From an uncultured Clostridia bacterium (GTDB taxonomy: Bacteria > Bacillota > Clostridia > Lachnospirales > CALKRZ01), in assembly GCA_937989765.1 (NCBI GenBank), contig CALKRZ010000244.1:1-33804 (forward strand): 33,804 bases of DNA. Reading direction: 5' to 3'. Below, piece by piece: positions 15,540-25,217 of this stretch. Each line of letters opens with the position of its first letter. The stretch's first letter is position 1. Both the position numbers and the translations under genes were made by a program. The notes beneath the pieces are model-generated. The model was given only the letters and a program-made list of their open reading frames with translations, ran no database searches and was not told the DNA's origin.

Positions 15540-18500
15540 TTATTTAGGTAAAGTAATTACAAATTTGGTACCCATATGAAGAGAAGAGGTAACTTGTATA
15601 GAACCCTTCAAGGCATCTACTTCTTTTTTGACGGAAGACATCCCGATCCCACGACCTGACACCTGTGTAACAGCATCTTTCGTAGAGAGTTCATCCATAA
15701 ATATAAGCTCTACTACTTGTGCCTCAGAGAGGGTCTCCGCTTCTTGTATGCGGAGGATCCCTTTTTGCACCGCTTTGTCTCTAATTTTAGCTGTATCGAT
15801 ACCATGACCATCGTCTTCAATGGTAAGGAGGATATGGTCATGGTCTTTGTGAATTTTGCATTGAATGGTGCCATATTCATCTTTACCCATATCCATACGT
15901 TGCTCTGGAGACTCTATACCGTGATCCATACAATTTCTAAATATATGAATCAAAGATTTGGCAAAAGGAAGGTATAGTTCAGGATCAACAAGGAGCTCTT
16001 CTCCTTGAATGATAAAAGGATGTACATACTTTTCTAGCCGTTCAGATAAATTTTGAACATAAGCAGGATATCCTTTGAGGAGTTCTGCTAAGGGTCGATA
16101 GCGCAATTGTCTTATGAGGGGCAGGAGCTGTACATATTCAGCAGAAGAAAGAATAGATTGCATTTTTGCTTCGATTTCTAATAATTTATCCTGATCAATA
16201 TGAATAGAGTGATCTTTGGTAAAGTACTGTTTTCCTAGTATATTCTGCAATATGTCTAATTCCTCAGAGAGCCACTGTTTCATATCTTGAGGTGACAAAA
16301 GTGCAGTAAAATCGGGTATCTCGGCAAGCGTGAGCGGATCAACGAGTGCTGTATCTTTAAATGCCGACAGCGCAGACTCCAATTGATGAAGCTTTGATAC
16401 GATAGAGGAGAGTTCATATTGGCTAAAGCTTCCTTTGAAAGTATGGATACTGCGGTATATTTCAAAAAGTTGCTGTAACGGAGGTAGAGGACTCTGCAAG
16501 ATTTCTTGAAGTCGTTCTGTATAAAACTCCTCATATCCTTTGACGCAGTCCATAAAGTCAGCAAAGTTAGCTACGACTTTGACGACCATCCGTAAAGTAG
16601 ATTGTTCTTCTAGGGCTTGTTTTTCCAAAAGCCTTTTTTCTGTAACATCTGTAAGAATCACCATGAGGGTCATGAAAGGATTTTCACTCCACTGGTTTTC
16701 AATCAGTTTATATTCAATTTCTATATGCTGTTCATACAGGGTGATCTCTTCGGGTAGTAAAGATAAGTAAATCAGCTTTTGCTTGGAAGCATTTTTTTGA
16801 AAAATAGTGTGAAGAATTTGTTCCATAGTCTTCCTGTCTTCACAATCAGTAGGATAAATAAGGTGAGGAAAGTACATGCCTTCAATATGTGTATGGAATA
16901 TACGAAGACATTCTGTGCTATAATCTGGTTGGATCAGTAGGTCAGCGCGGATAGATAAAAATCCTTGTCCTGCATGATTTAATAGACTACGAATATTGGC
17001 AGTGGTTTCTTGAAGCGCCTTATTTGTTTCTGAAAGCTTTCGAGTCCGTTCCTCAACTAGGTTTTCTAGGTTATTTTTGTGAAGTGCTAGGCTGTTATAC
17101 AAGTTAGCATTCTCTAAAGCAATAGCCAATTGAGAACATATGATGCTAAGTATTTTAATGCGGTTTTCAGTAAAAGCACTACTGAGTAGATTGTTTTCTA
17201 GATATAGGATTCCTATTAATTTGCGTTTATTCATTACGGCTGTACATAAGATGGATTTGGGCTTTTCTTTTGCGATGTATGGATCCATCATAAATTTTTC
17301 AGATATAGAAGCTACAGAGAGTACTACATCTTCTTTGGTGCGGTATACATAATTAATAATACTAATAGGAATTTTAAAACTCTTGCGTATAGGTATAGAC
17401 TGTAGTACTGTAATATTTTCACCTTCTAGAATTCCTTCTGCTTCAACCACCAGATCCTGATCTTTCTTCACGATAAAGTATACTCTTTGAGCACCAGCAT
17501 ATTCTAATACGATTTTTACTAGTTTTCGTAAAAGTTGTTCTAGCACGATCTCGCCAGAGATAGCTTGAGTAGCCTTAATAATTGCAGCAGTATCCAACAT
17601 GTCAGAAGTACTGGTACTTGTAGTATGTATGGCTGCTGAATGGGTACTTTGCTCAAAATCTACCGTAAGAAGCTTTACATATCGTGCCTTAAGCTGCTTT
17701 GCTTTTCCAAGAGCACCCCATTTTACATAATGATGGTACGCATTTCGAATACACTCTTCTCCCATATCAAAATTACTCTTGGACAAATAAAATTTGCCAG
17801 CTAATTCATAAGCAAGAGCTTGTTCTTGAAGATATCCGTTTTGATCCGCCCATTCGATTGCCTTAAAATAAAAAGCTACTGCTTTTTTGCCATTTCCCAA
17901 GACTCTGGCTTGCTCGGCTTCTACCAAATAATATTTGTGTAAAAAGTTCATGGGGGCATGGTCAGCCCACTTTCTGAGTTTTTTTTGATTATGCATAACA
18001 TGTATATATAAACTACTGAGCTTGGAAGGATGATCCGCATCATAGAGCGCCAAGCGAGTCAGAGAATCATAAAAATATAGGAGTACAACAGACTGAAGAG
18101 ATTTTACCCCTTCTTTATAAATATAAGCATTGCGAGCATGATCCAATGCTTCTTCATAATGCCCAAAAGTATAACTCAAAAATAGCTTGTGAATATATAC
18201 GGTACAAATAGAGGGATAATCTTTAGCGTCCAAATGAATAGGAAGCATGCCCTCTTCATTGTATATTTGGCCAGAGAGGACGTGGGGCGTATCCGTTCTG
18301 CCTAATAGATGAAGTGTAGTTTGCCACCAGATCTGTTGCAGAGAAGCAATATTTACCTGCTTTAATTGAATCATGAGAGCTGCATAGGTAGAAATTTCTT
18401 TTTCAAGGTCTACTAAATTCTTACCGATGCAAAAAGAATGATAACAGTATATATGTGCACAGTAGCAGGAAAATTCCCAGTCACCAGCACTTAAACCGAT

Positions 18501-21500
18501 CCTGTGCCCCTCTATCAAATCGTCTAAAGTATCTTTCACATGCACTTTCCAAGGTTTGATAAAATCATTCACAGAAAAGATTGTCTTTGCTTTTACATCT
18601 ACAGCCGTAAAAGAATCGAGGAGCGTAAGAGACATATTGCCAAACGCGTACCCTTCTTGCATATCTCCTAAGATACTGCACAGGATAAGGGCATATCCTG
18701 AGTAGGCATAAGCAGATAGGGGCGCATTGCCATAGCGTAAGGATAGAAGCATCATTTCAAACAATACAAGAGGCAGAAGATTTGGGCAGGCTAAATAAGC
18801 CGAGGTAGTAATGCTCCCTAGAATATCCATAGTGGCTAGCTTTTCTGGATTTGTCATAATAGGAAGAGATAAAAAATCTGCAGGTTTTTTGTATTTTAAA
18901 ATCATTTTTATTTTTATTAGTTTTAAAAGTACATGCATTTTCGTAGCATTCTTAGGAAGAGATACCCCTAAAAGCTTGAGTACGTGTTGACCTAACTGGA
19001 TAGACTCCATCATTTTGTTCTGTACCTTGTAAGATACGATCATGATCTCATAGACTCGGATTTGATCTAATAGTGTTCGGCCGTGGAGGATGACAATTTT
19101 GGATAGACGATCCATCTCGTTAAATTTGGTGCTGATATAAGCTGCTTCAGTGGCTTCTATATAAAGCCCTAGGGTCAAATCATAAGCATCTTGCCAGCTA
19201 GACAAATCCAAAAAGGAGATACCTATGGAAAGATAGTGTAAGGCAGCCTCGGAAGCGGCAGAAGCCTTTGCCTTGCGCCCTGCTATAAGATTGAGTTGAG
19301 CCATCTCATAACGCTCTTTTTTATAGGTGATTAGATCGATACCATAATTGATTTGATTGACAATCTCAAAAATCCTATCATCCTGAGCAGGATCTTCTAT
19401 GGTTTCAAGAAGTAGTTTTCCTATTTTTAGATGGACTTCTTTTTTGATAGGATCTTTTACTAAGGCATAGGCTGCCTGCTGTACCCTGTCGTGGAGAAAA
19501 GTATATCGAATATGTCGGCTATCTATATGCTGTACATATTTATATTCTTCAGAAGCAGGAATGATCAGATCGAGTTGTAGGGCTGGCCACAAGGATTGGG
19601 AAGTGTCTTGAGAGGTTTGCCCTATAATGATGGATAAGGTATAGAGATCAAATTCGCTGCCGATACAGGCTGCAAGCTGCAGTGCTACTTGGGTTGGTTC
19701 TGGCAACCGTTGTATTTTTTCGATCATTAAGTCTACGACATTGTCTGTAATACGACAATGTCTGATGCCATCTATATCCCAAGTCCAAGTGCCTTGATGG
19801 GTATCAAACCAAATATGACCCTCTTCATGTAATGCCATTAAAAATTGGTTCAAAAAGAATGGGTTGCCACCCGTTTTTTGTAGGACTAGTTCTCCTAAAG
19901 AAATGACCGACGCAGGTTCGTGGCGTAGGGTCTCTGAAAGCATCTGCTGAATATGGGATAGGGTCAGGGGTCTTAGTGAAAAAGTATGGATGGTATTAAG
20001 GGTGCGACCTATTTTATCCATGCTAAGCATAAGGGGATGGGCATCATCCACCTCATTTTGTCGATATGCGCCTATAAAAAAAATATACTTAATGTCTATA
20101 TCTGCAGTAAAGAGCTCTACCATTTTTAAAGAAGAAGCATCGGCCCATTGTAGGTCATCTAAGAACAAGGTCAGGGGATGCTTTGCGGTAGCAAAGGTTT
20201 TAATGAAACTGCCGAATACTAATTGAAAGCGGTTTTGTGCTTCTGTAGAGGGGAGCTGCGGGAGGGGAGGTTGAGGGCCTAGGATATGTTCAAGCTCAGG
20301 GATTACATCTACCATCACTTGCCCTGTTGTACCTAAGGCTCTTTGCAATTTTTTACGCCATACCTGAATCTGCTGTTCGCTTTCTGATAAAATTTGGCCG
20401 ATCAAGTCTTTGAATGCTTGGATCAGAGGATAATAAGGGATATCTCGTTTAAACTGCTCGAATTTACTTGCAATAAAATAGCCCTGTTTTTCTATGATGG
20501 GCCTATGAATTTCGCGAACTAATGCAGATTTGCCGATGCCAGAATGGCCTGCAATGAGGGCAATTTCTTTCGCACCGGTAGATACCTGCGCAAAAGCAGA
20601 GAGCAGCCCTGCTACTTCTTCCCCTCTTCCATATAATTTTTGGGGAATGAGGAATATACTGGATATATCTTTTTGACATAGTGGAAAAGAAGAAATGGTT
20701 CCAGTGGAGGAAAGTTGCTGCAAGCAGTTTTCGAGATCATATACAAGTCCGGATGCACTTTGATATCTAGCTTCAGGCATCTTTTCCATAAGTCGTAGGA
20801 TAATCTCAGATAGGATCTGAGGGATTTTGGGATTAAGTATATGGAGCGGAGTAGGATTTTGAGCAAGATGGCAGTGAATCCACTCCATTTCATCTTCACC
20901 TTGGAAGGGAAGAAAGCCGATTAAGGTTTCGTACAAAGTAACACCCAAGGAGTAAAAATCGGATCGGTAATCTAGGGTATAGGTGGTTCTTCCTGTTTGT
21001 TCTGGAGAAATATAATACAAAGTCCCTTCAATTCGGGGAGACTGCTGATTTTTATTTTCTTGACACAGGAGGGTAGATAAACCAAAGTCAATAATTTTGA
21101 CTTCGTGAGTGGTAAGATTCACGATAATATTATTTGGATTGATATCTTTATGAATGATCGCATGATGGTGGATCTTTTGCAATGTCTGGGCAGCAGAGAG
21201 CGCGATTTGCATACATGTTTCAACAGAGAGCTTATGGGTATGTATAATATGTTTGAGGGATACTCCACCAAAGTCTTCCATAACTAATACAGGGGTATTG
21301 TTATAGTCTTCTATAGAATAGATTTGTACAATCCCAGGAAGATTCAATTGTTGACTTATTTTGTACTCATGTTTTAGACGCGCAAGATCCCCAGCTTCAG
21401 GATAATCAGCATGCAAAAATTTTAGAACGACCGAAAGGTGGTCGGAGGTTCTTTCAGCTTTACAGATAATATGTTTTTTACCTTGATAAAGCTGCTCTTT

Positions 21501-21527
21501 TATACTATAACCAGCCAATGTGATCAT
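15540..21527 (-). CDS. Giant Ser/Thr kinase / AAA ATPase / GAF / Hpt / CheA-type kinase
   Basis: A 1995-residue soluble multidomain sensor. Residues 1-270 are a Ser/Thr protein kinase with Lys36, HKD (Asp128), Asn133 and DFG (Asp147). Residues ~295-560 are an AAA/STAND-type ATPase with Walker A GHSGIGKS (327-334) and Walker B LFLDDLQWAD (454-463). A long helical, TPR-like region follows to ~1280, then GAF (~1310-1470), a coiled coil (NLENLVEERTRKLSETN), a PAS-like segment (AGQGFLSIRADLL, ~1515), Hpt with His1695 (RSIHTFKGSFSQ), and a CheA-type ATPase (Asn1865 in IFRNCMDHGIE; DDGHGID; SGRGIGM). It stops there, with no CheW or CheX domain. Relatives are annotated as trifunctional kinase/ATPase/sensor histidine kinase proteins, usually ending in HisKA. 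AGAGGTG precedes the ATG. All catalytic motifs appear intact; input unknown. Confidence 0.93.
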   Translation of the reverse strand: MITLAGYSIKEQLYQGKKHIICKAERTSDHLSVVLKFLHADYPEAGDLARLKHEYKISQQLNLPGIVQIYSIEDYNNTPVLVMEDFGGVSLKHIIHTHKLSVETCMQIALSAAQTLQKIHHHAIIHKDINPNNIIVNLTTHEVKIIDFGLSTLLCQENKNQQSPRIEGTLYYISPEQTGRTTYTLDYRSDFYSLGVTLYETLIGFLPFQGEDEMEWIHCHLAQNPTPLHILNPKIPQILSEIILRLMEKMPEARYQSASGLVYDLENCLQQLSSTGTISSFPLCQKDISSIFLIPQKLYGRGEEVAGLLSAFAQVSTGAKEIALIAGHSGIGKSALVREIHRPIIEKQGYFIASKFEQFKRDIPYYPLIQAFKDLIGQILSESEQQIQVWRKKLQRALGTTGQVMVDVIPELEHILGPQPPLPQLPSTEAQNRFQLVFGSFIKTFATAKHPLTLFLDDLQWADASSLKMVELFTADIDIKYIFFIGAYRQNEVDDAHPLMLSMDKIGRTLNTIHTFSLRPLTLSHIQQMLSETLRHEPASVISLGELVLQKTGGNPFFLNQFLMALHEEGHIWFDTHQGTWTWDIDGIRHCRITDNVVDLMIEKIQRLPEPTQVALQLAACIGSEFDLYTLSIIIGQTSQDTSQSLWPALQLDLIIPASEEYKYVQHIDSRHIRYTFLHDRVQQAAYALVKDPIKKEVHLKIGKLLLETIEDPAQDDRIFEIVNQINYGIDLITYKKERYEMAQLNLIAGRKAKASAASEAALHYLSIGISFLDLSSWQDAYDLTLGLYIEATEAAYISTKFNEMDRLSKIVILHGRTLLDQIRVYEIMIVSYKVQNKMMESIQLGQHVLKLLGVSLPKNATKMHVLLKLIKIKMILKYKKPADFLSLPIMTNPEKLATMDILGSITTSAYLACPNLLPLVLFEMMLLSLRYGNAPLSAYAYSGYALILCSILGDMQEGYAFGNMSLTLLDSFTAVDVKAKTIFSVNDFIKPWKVHVKDTLDDLIEGHRIGLSAGDWEFSCYCAHIYCYHSFCIGKNLVDLEKEISTYAALMIQLKQVNIASLQQIWWQTTLHLLGRTDTPHVLSGQIYNEEGMLPIHLDAKDYPSICTVYIHKLFLSYTFGHYEEALDHARNAYIYKEGVKSLQSVVLLYFYDSLTRLALYDADHPSKLSSLYIHVMHNQKKLRKWADHAPMNFLHKYYLVEAEQARVLGNGKKAVAFYFKAIEWADQNGYLQEQALAYELAGKFYLSKSNFDMGEECIRNAYHHYVKWGALGKAKQLKARYVKLLTVDFEQSTHSAAIHTTSTSTSDMLDTAAIIKATQAISGEIVLEQLLRKLVKIVLEYAGAQRVYFIVKKDQDLVVEAEGILEGENITVLQSIPIRKSFKIPISIINYVYRTKEDVVLSVASISEKFMMDPYIAKEKPKSILCTAVMNKRKLIGILYLENNLLSSAFTENRIKILSIICSQLAIALENANLYNSLALHKNNLENLVEERTRKLSETNKALQETTANIRSLLNHAGQGFLSIRADLLIQPDYSTECLRIFHTHIEGMYFPHLIYPTDCEDRKTMEQILHTIFQKNASKQKLIYLSLLPEEITLYEQHIEIEYKLIENQWSENPFMTLMVILTDVTEKRLLEKQALEEQSTLRMVVKVVANFADFMDCVKGYEEFYTERLQEILQSPLPPLQQLFEIYRSIHTFKGSFSQYELSSIVSKLHQLESALSAFKDTALVDPLTLAEIPDFTALLSPQDMKQWLSEELDILQNILGKQYFTKDHSIHIDQDKLLEIEAKMQSILSSAEYVQLLPLIRQLRYRPLAELLKGYPAYVQNLSERLEKYVHPFIIQGEELLVDPELYLPFAKSLIHIFRNCMDHGIESPEQRMDMGKDEYGTIQCKIHKDHDHILLTIEDDGHGIDTAKIRDKAVQKGILRIQEAETLSEAQVVELIFMDELSTKDAVTQVSGRGIGMSSVKKEVDALKGSIQVTSSLHMGTKFVITLPK

Positions 21528-21588
21528 TTATATTCACCTCTTTAAATCTTGCAGTATAGTAGGGGATGTACAATGTTTAGATAGGTTT

Positions 21589-21599
21589 ATTATAGCATA
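21589..21599 (-). promoter_or_regulatory. Extended -10 promoter of the giant kinase gene
   Basis: On the minus strand TATGCTATAAT matches TRTGN-TATAAT exactly, 62 nt before the start codon. The -35 region is poor, as is usual for extended -10 promoters. Confidence 0.65.
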
Positions 21600-21836
21600 T
21601 ATACAGGGGTAGTAAAATAAGTTGAAAGGGTTAAAAGGGTAGAATAGATATAAATTCTATTTTTCATCATAAAAGAGGAAAAGTGGTACGATATATTCAG
21701 AATATGTAGTATAATACACAGGAGTCAGTGTGACATCCTTTTGTACCAAAAATCATAGGATCGCTGAAAAAGCAGGTGGCAAGATAAATACTTTTTGGCA
21801 GATCTAAGCATAATAGAGAGTATAGGAGTGGATCAT

Positions 21837-23999
21837 ATGAAGCATATGTATGAAGTACGAAGAGGCAAGCCCTTATTAGGTGCTACCGTAGATGCAGCAG
21901 GAACTAATTTCGGGATTTTTTCCCGCAATGGGACCAAAGTATATTTAGAAATATTTAATCAGTTTTATGATGAAGAGCCCATAGATCATTTTGAATTAGA
22001 CTCCGTATTAAACCGTACCGGAGATGTATGGCATATTTATGTAAAAGACATTCGGCATGGAGCCTATTATGGATGGAGGATCGATGGTCCATTTATACCT
22101 CAGGAGGGGCACCGATTTAATCGCAACAAACTTTTGATGGACCCCTATGCCAAGGCTGTAGCAGGTACATATGATTTCCAAAGCGAATCTATTTATGGAT
22201 ATGATAAAAAAGCACCATTTGATACAGATTTGACTTTTTCAAAGGTAGACTCTATTGATTCGGCTTGTAAAAGTATTGTGATCGATGACCTAACCTATGA
22301 TTGGGAAGATGATGTGCATCCTAGAATACCTTTGCAGGATACCATTATTTATGAAATGCATACAAGACAGTTTACGAGACACCCTAATTCAGAAGTGGAA
22401 CATAAAGGTACTTTCAATGGGATTATCGAAAAGATTCCATATCTTAAAGAGTTGGGCATTACAGCGGTAGAACTTTTACCTATTTTTGAGTTTAATCTAA
22501 ACTCCATCGCCAATCGTAATCCAGAAACAGGGGAAATGCTCCGAGATGTATGGGGATACAATCCTATCGGATTTTTTGCTGTAACAGGAAACTATACCAA
22601 TGGTATGCGATTAGGAGAGCAGGTATTCGAGTTTAAAGAATTCATAAAAAAGATGCATCAAGCAGGACTAGAAGTCATACTAGATGTGGTGTATAACCAC
22701 ACAGGAGAAGGGAATGAATACGGTCCTACGGTTTTCTTCAAAGGGATAGATAACTCCATTTATTATATACTAGAACAGTATAATAAGCGGTGGTACTCCA
22801 ATTACTCTGGCACAGGAAATACACTAAACTGTAGTCATTCTGTGGTAAAGCAACTCATTATGGATAGCCTGCGGTACTGGGTCACAGAGATGCATGTAGA
22901 CGGTTTTAGATTTGACTTAGCGGCTATTCTAGGAAGAGATGAAACAGGACAGTGGATTGGTGATTTATCTCTTTTGAAGGATATAGCAGATGATCCTATC
23001 CTATCTGGTTCTAAACTGATCGCAGAAGGATGGGATGCAGCAGGGGGATATTATGTAGGAGAATTCCCTGTAGGATGGGCAGAATGGAATGGAAAGTACC
23101 GAGATACAGCCAGACAGTTTATCAAAGGGGACTATGAAATGATAGGCGATTTGGCTACTCGAATTTGCGGTAGTCCTGACTTGTTTGGTAAATATGGTCG
23201 AAAGCCTTATCATAGTGTCAATTTTGTAACGGCGCATGATGGATTTACGATGTGGGATTTGGTATCCTATAATGTAAAGCATAATTACTGTAATGGGGAA
23301 GGCAATCGAGATGGACTCGACCATAACTGTAGCTGGAACCATGGAGTAGAAGGGGAGACGGATAATCCTCAAATCCTTGCTTTAAGAAAGCGGCAAGTAA
23401 AGAACTTTATGGTACTCATGATGGTATCCCAAGGAATTCCTATGCTGCTCATGGGAGATGAATTTTGTCGTACACAGCAGGGAAATAATAATGGATATTG
23501 CCATGATAATGAAATCACTTGGGTAGACTGGTCCAGAAAAGCAAAGTTTGAGGATGTATTTGCATTCACCAAAAAAATCATTGCCTTCCGTAAGGAACAT
23601 CATGGTCTTCGTAGGGAACAATTCCTTATAGGACAGGATTTGACAGGTAATGGGGTAAAGGATATTACATGGCATGGACTAAAGGCACATAAACCAGACT
23701 GGACACCCGCATCAAAAACTTTAGCGTTTATGATGAGTGGAGAAGATTTTATGGATCGAGCAATCCCGCTAGATCAGGACATATATGTAGCATTTAATGC
23801 CAATCACGAAGCAGTGACCTTTGAACTGCCGATACTGTGGAATAAAGATTGGTACAGGGTAGTGGATACGTTTAAAGAAGCACCCAATGACTTTTTGGAC
23901 GAGCCTAAATATATTGCGAGTCCTTCTTATACAGTGGGTGCGTATAGCTGTATTATACTCATAGCCCGTACAAGTAAAAATATAAAGAGTAAAAAATAA
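21837..23999 (+). CDS. glgX: Glycogen debranching enzyme, GlgX/isoamylase type
   Basis: A 720-residue GH13 enzyme that hydrolyses alpha-1,6 branches of glycogen or limit dextrins. The N-terminal CBM48-like domain begins RRGKPLLGATVDAAGTNFGIFSRNG. The barrel has DVVYNHTGEGNE, catalytic nucleophile in DGFRFDLAAILGRD, the acid Glu in LIAEGWDAAG, and the third Asp in FVTAHDGFTMWDLVSYNVKHN. Length fits the family. I prefer ATG 21837, with GGAG 9 nt upstream, over the in-frame TTG 21795, which has no ribosome binding site. A TATAAT stands at 21710-21715 without a good -35. No other glg gene is nearby, and the surrounding genes are regulatory, so it is probably a monocistronic gene for reserve polysaccharide use. 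Confidence 0.95.
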   Translation: MKHMYEVRRGKPLLGATVDAAGTNFGIFSRNGTKVYLEIFNQFYDEEPIDHFELDSVLNRTGDVWHIYVKDIRHGAYYGWRIDGPFIPQEGHRFNRNKLLMDPYAKAVAGTYDFQSESIYGYDKKAPFDTDLTFSKVDSIDSACKSIVIDDLTYDWEDDVHPRIPLQDTIIYEMHTRQFTRHPNSEVEHKGTFNGIIEKIPYLKELGITAVELLPIFEFNLNSIANRNPETGEMLRDVWGYNPIGFFAVTGNYTNGMRLGEQVFEFKEFIKKMHQAGLEVILDVVYNHTGEGNEYGPTVFFKGIDNSIYYILEQYNKRWYSNYSGTGNTLNCSHSVVKQLIMDSLRYWVTEMHVDGFRFDLAAILGRDETGQWIGDLSLLKDIADDPILSGSKLIAEGWDAAGGYYVGEFPVGWAEWNGKYRDTARQFIKGDYEMIGDLATRICGSPDLFGKYGRKPYHSVNFVTAHDGFTMWDLVSYNVKHNYCNGEGNRDGLDHNCSWNHGVEGETDNPQILALRKRQVKNFMVLMMVSQGIPMLLMGDEFCRTQQGNNNGYCHDNEITWVDWSRKAKFEDVFAFTKKIIAFRKEHHGLRREQFLIGQDLTGNGVKDITWHGLKAHKPDWTPASKTLAFMMSGEDFMDRAIPLDQDIYVAFNANHEAVTFELPILWNKDWYRVVDTFKEAPNDFLDEPKYIASPSYTVGAYSCIILIARTSKNIKSKK

Positions 24000-24037
24000 C
24001 CATAAACCCCTTCAATGCTGAAGGGGTTTATGGTTAT
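23996..24037 (+). terminator. Terminator containing the glgX stop codon
   Basis: Two perfect 19-base arms (23996-24014 and 24019-24037, core AAACCCCTTCA/TGAAGGGGTTT) close an ATGC tetraloop. The stop codon TAA is within the left arm. There is no long T-run, but the stem is strong. Confidence 0.75.
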
Positions 24038-24078
24038 GATGCGAAGGTATACTTTTGTAGAGATCTATCGTTCTTTTT

Positions 24079-24118
24079 GTACCATTGAAACATAAAAAAG
24101 TATCATTGAGACATAAAA
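24079..24118 (+). repeat. Two 19-bp direct repeats, period 21 bp, abutting a promoter
   Basis: GTACCATTGAAACATAAAA (24079-24097) and GTATCATTGAGACATAAAA (24100-24118) differ at two positions. The 21-bp period is two helical turns, and the second copy ends 2 bp before the -35 box. This is the layout of tandem activator sites. Confidence 0.85.
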
Positions 24119-24120
24119 CG

Positions 24121-24149
24121 TTGTGAGGTAGGATAGAAAGTACTACAAT
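24121..24149 (+). promoter_or_regulatory. Sigma-A-type promoter of the DUF4003-like gene
   Basis: TTGTGA (24121-24126), 17-bp spacer, TACAAT (24144-24149). The ATG is 33 nt further, with GGAGGG at 24171-24176 between. Confidence 0.65.
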
Positions 24150-24182
24150 AAGAGCAAATGGATTGAAAATGGAGGGCTATAT

Positions 24183-25160
24183 ATGGATGAAATACTTCAA
24201 GTAAACATAGAGAAGATGAAACACACCTATGAGAAAATGTATAAAGCCTATAAATGGTCTGCCAATGGACTGATTCTTCATTTTTCGGCTATGATCTATA
24301 CGATTTATGACAAACCTTTTGATAGGGAAGAATTTCAGAGAGTACAGTCCTATGTCAAAAAGAATGTGGGGATGTTCTCTCATTATAGAGCCACAGAATT
24401 TTATTCTATACCTACGCTTCTACTTACAAAGTATAAAGATCCTGAAGCAGCTTTTTCCACGCTAGTAGAATATGAGCAAAAAATAAAAGAGCATGGACTG
24501 AAAGGAACGGGCGTATACATTGGCATGGCAGCCAATATACTCTTGAACTGCTGTGAGTCAGGGCAGGCGGAAGAGAGAATCGCAAAGAGTATGACTTTAT
24601 ATAAACAAATCAAGGCACATCATCCATGGCTAACCAGTTCGGAAGATATTCCTTTTACAGTGCTCATGACAGGCCTATCTAAAGACGTAGAAGAGATCGT
24701 GCATGAAATGGAACTGTACTATGAAAAGCTACAAGAAGTAGGATTTAAAAAAAGTGGTGGACTTCAAACACTTTCTCATATACTGATGATGGGTACATCG
24801 GATATGGATATAAAAAGTAAGAATTGTAAGGAAGTATATGATTTTTTTGCACAGCATAAGATAAAGCTTTATACTAGTCAGTATGGATTATTAGGTTTTT
24901 TTGCACTGCTAGGAGAATCAAGAATACAAGCGTCCAAAGATACCTTAGAAGCCTATCAATATTTATTAGGACAAAAAAAATATAAATATATTGGTAAACA
25001 GATGTGTATGTTATTGGCAATGAGTTTGGCTACCCATCAGCATATAGGGCTACAAAAGAAATTGATAGGAGAGACAGTGCTGGGTCTCACAGTAGAAGCT
25101 TTGATCGCAGCCCAACAGGCTGCTGTCATGGCTGCAATATACGCAGCATCACCTTCATAA
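24183..25160 (+). CDS. DUF4003-family protein of unknown function
   Basis: A 325-residue mostly helical cytosolic protein. The pattern fits DUF4003: an N-terminal helix (MKHTYEKMYKAYKWSANGLILH), then FDREEFQRVQSYVKKNVGMFSHYR, paired helices around DPEAAFSTLVEYEQKIKEHG, and GLSKDVEEIVHEMELYYEKL. Members are found in Firmicutes with no known biochemical role. No catalytic motif, signal peptide or membrane helix is evident; the very C-terminus is Ala-rich (TVEALIAAQQAAVMAAIYAA) and may be a short hydrophobic helix. It is monocistronic, with its own promoter, two upstream direct repeats and a strong terminator, so it is probably individually regulated. Family assignment is from memory of the pattern. 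Confidence 0.82.
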   Translation: MDEILQVNIEKMKHTYEKMYKAYKWSANGLILHFSAMIYTIYDKPFDREEFQRVQSYVKKNVGMFSHYRATEFYSIPTLLLTKYKDPEAAFSTLVEYEQKIKEHGLKGTGVYIGMAANILLNCCESGQAEERIAKSMTLYKQIKAHHPWLTSSEDIPFTVLMTGLSKDVEEIVHEMELYYEKLQEVGFKKSGGLQTLSHILMMGTSDMDIKSKNCKEVYDFFAQHKIKLYTSQYGLLGFFALLGESRIQASKDTLEAYQYLLGQKKYKYIGKQMCMLLAMSLATHQHIGLQKKLIGETVLGLTVEALIAAQQAAVMAAIYAASPS

Positions 25161-25173
25161 AGCTAATAAGTTC

Positions 25174-25207
25174 AAAAGGTGGATAGATGAAAATCTATCC
25201 ACCTTTT
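25174..25207 (+). terminator. Rho-independent terminator
   Basis: AAAAGGTGGATAGAT/ATCTATCCACCTTTT, a 15-bp perfect stem with loop GAAA, followed by more T. Confidence 0.92.
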
Positions 25208-25217
25208 TTATGTCATT

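Noticed and set aside
24079-24118. CRISPR-like repeat pair
   Set aside because: Only two units with a 2-bp gap and no spacers; promoter-proximal direct repeats fit better.
25004-25186. A 60-residue plus-strand frame overlapping the end of the DUF4003 gene
   Set aside because: Out-of-frame shadow rich in Arg/Ser that runs into the terminator stem.
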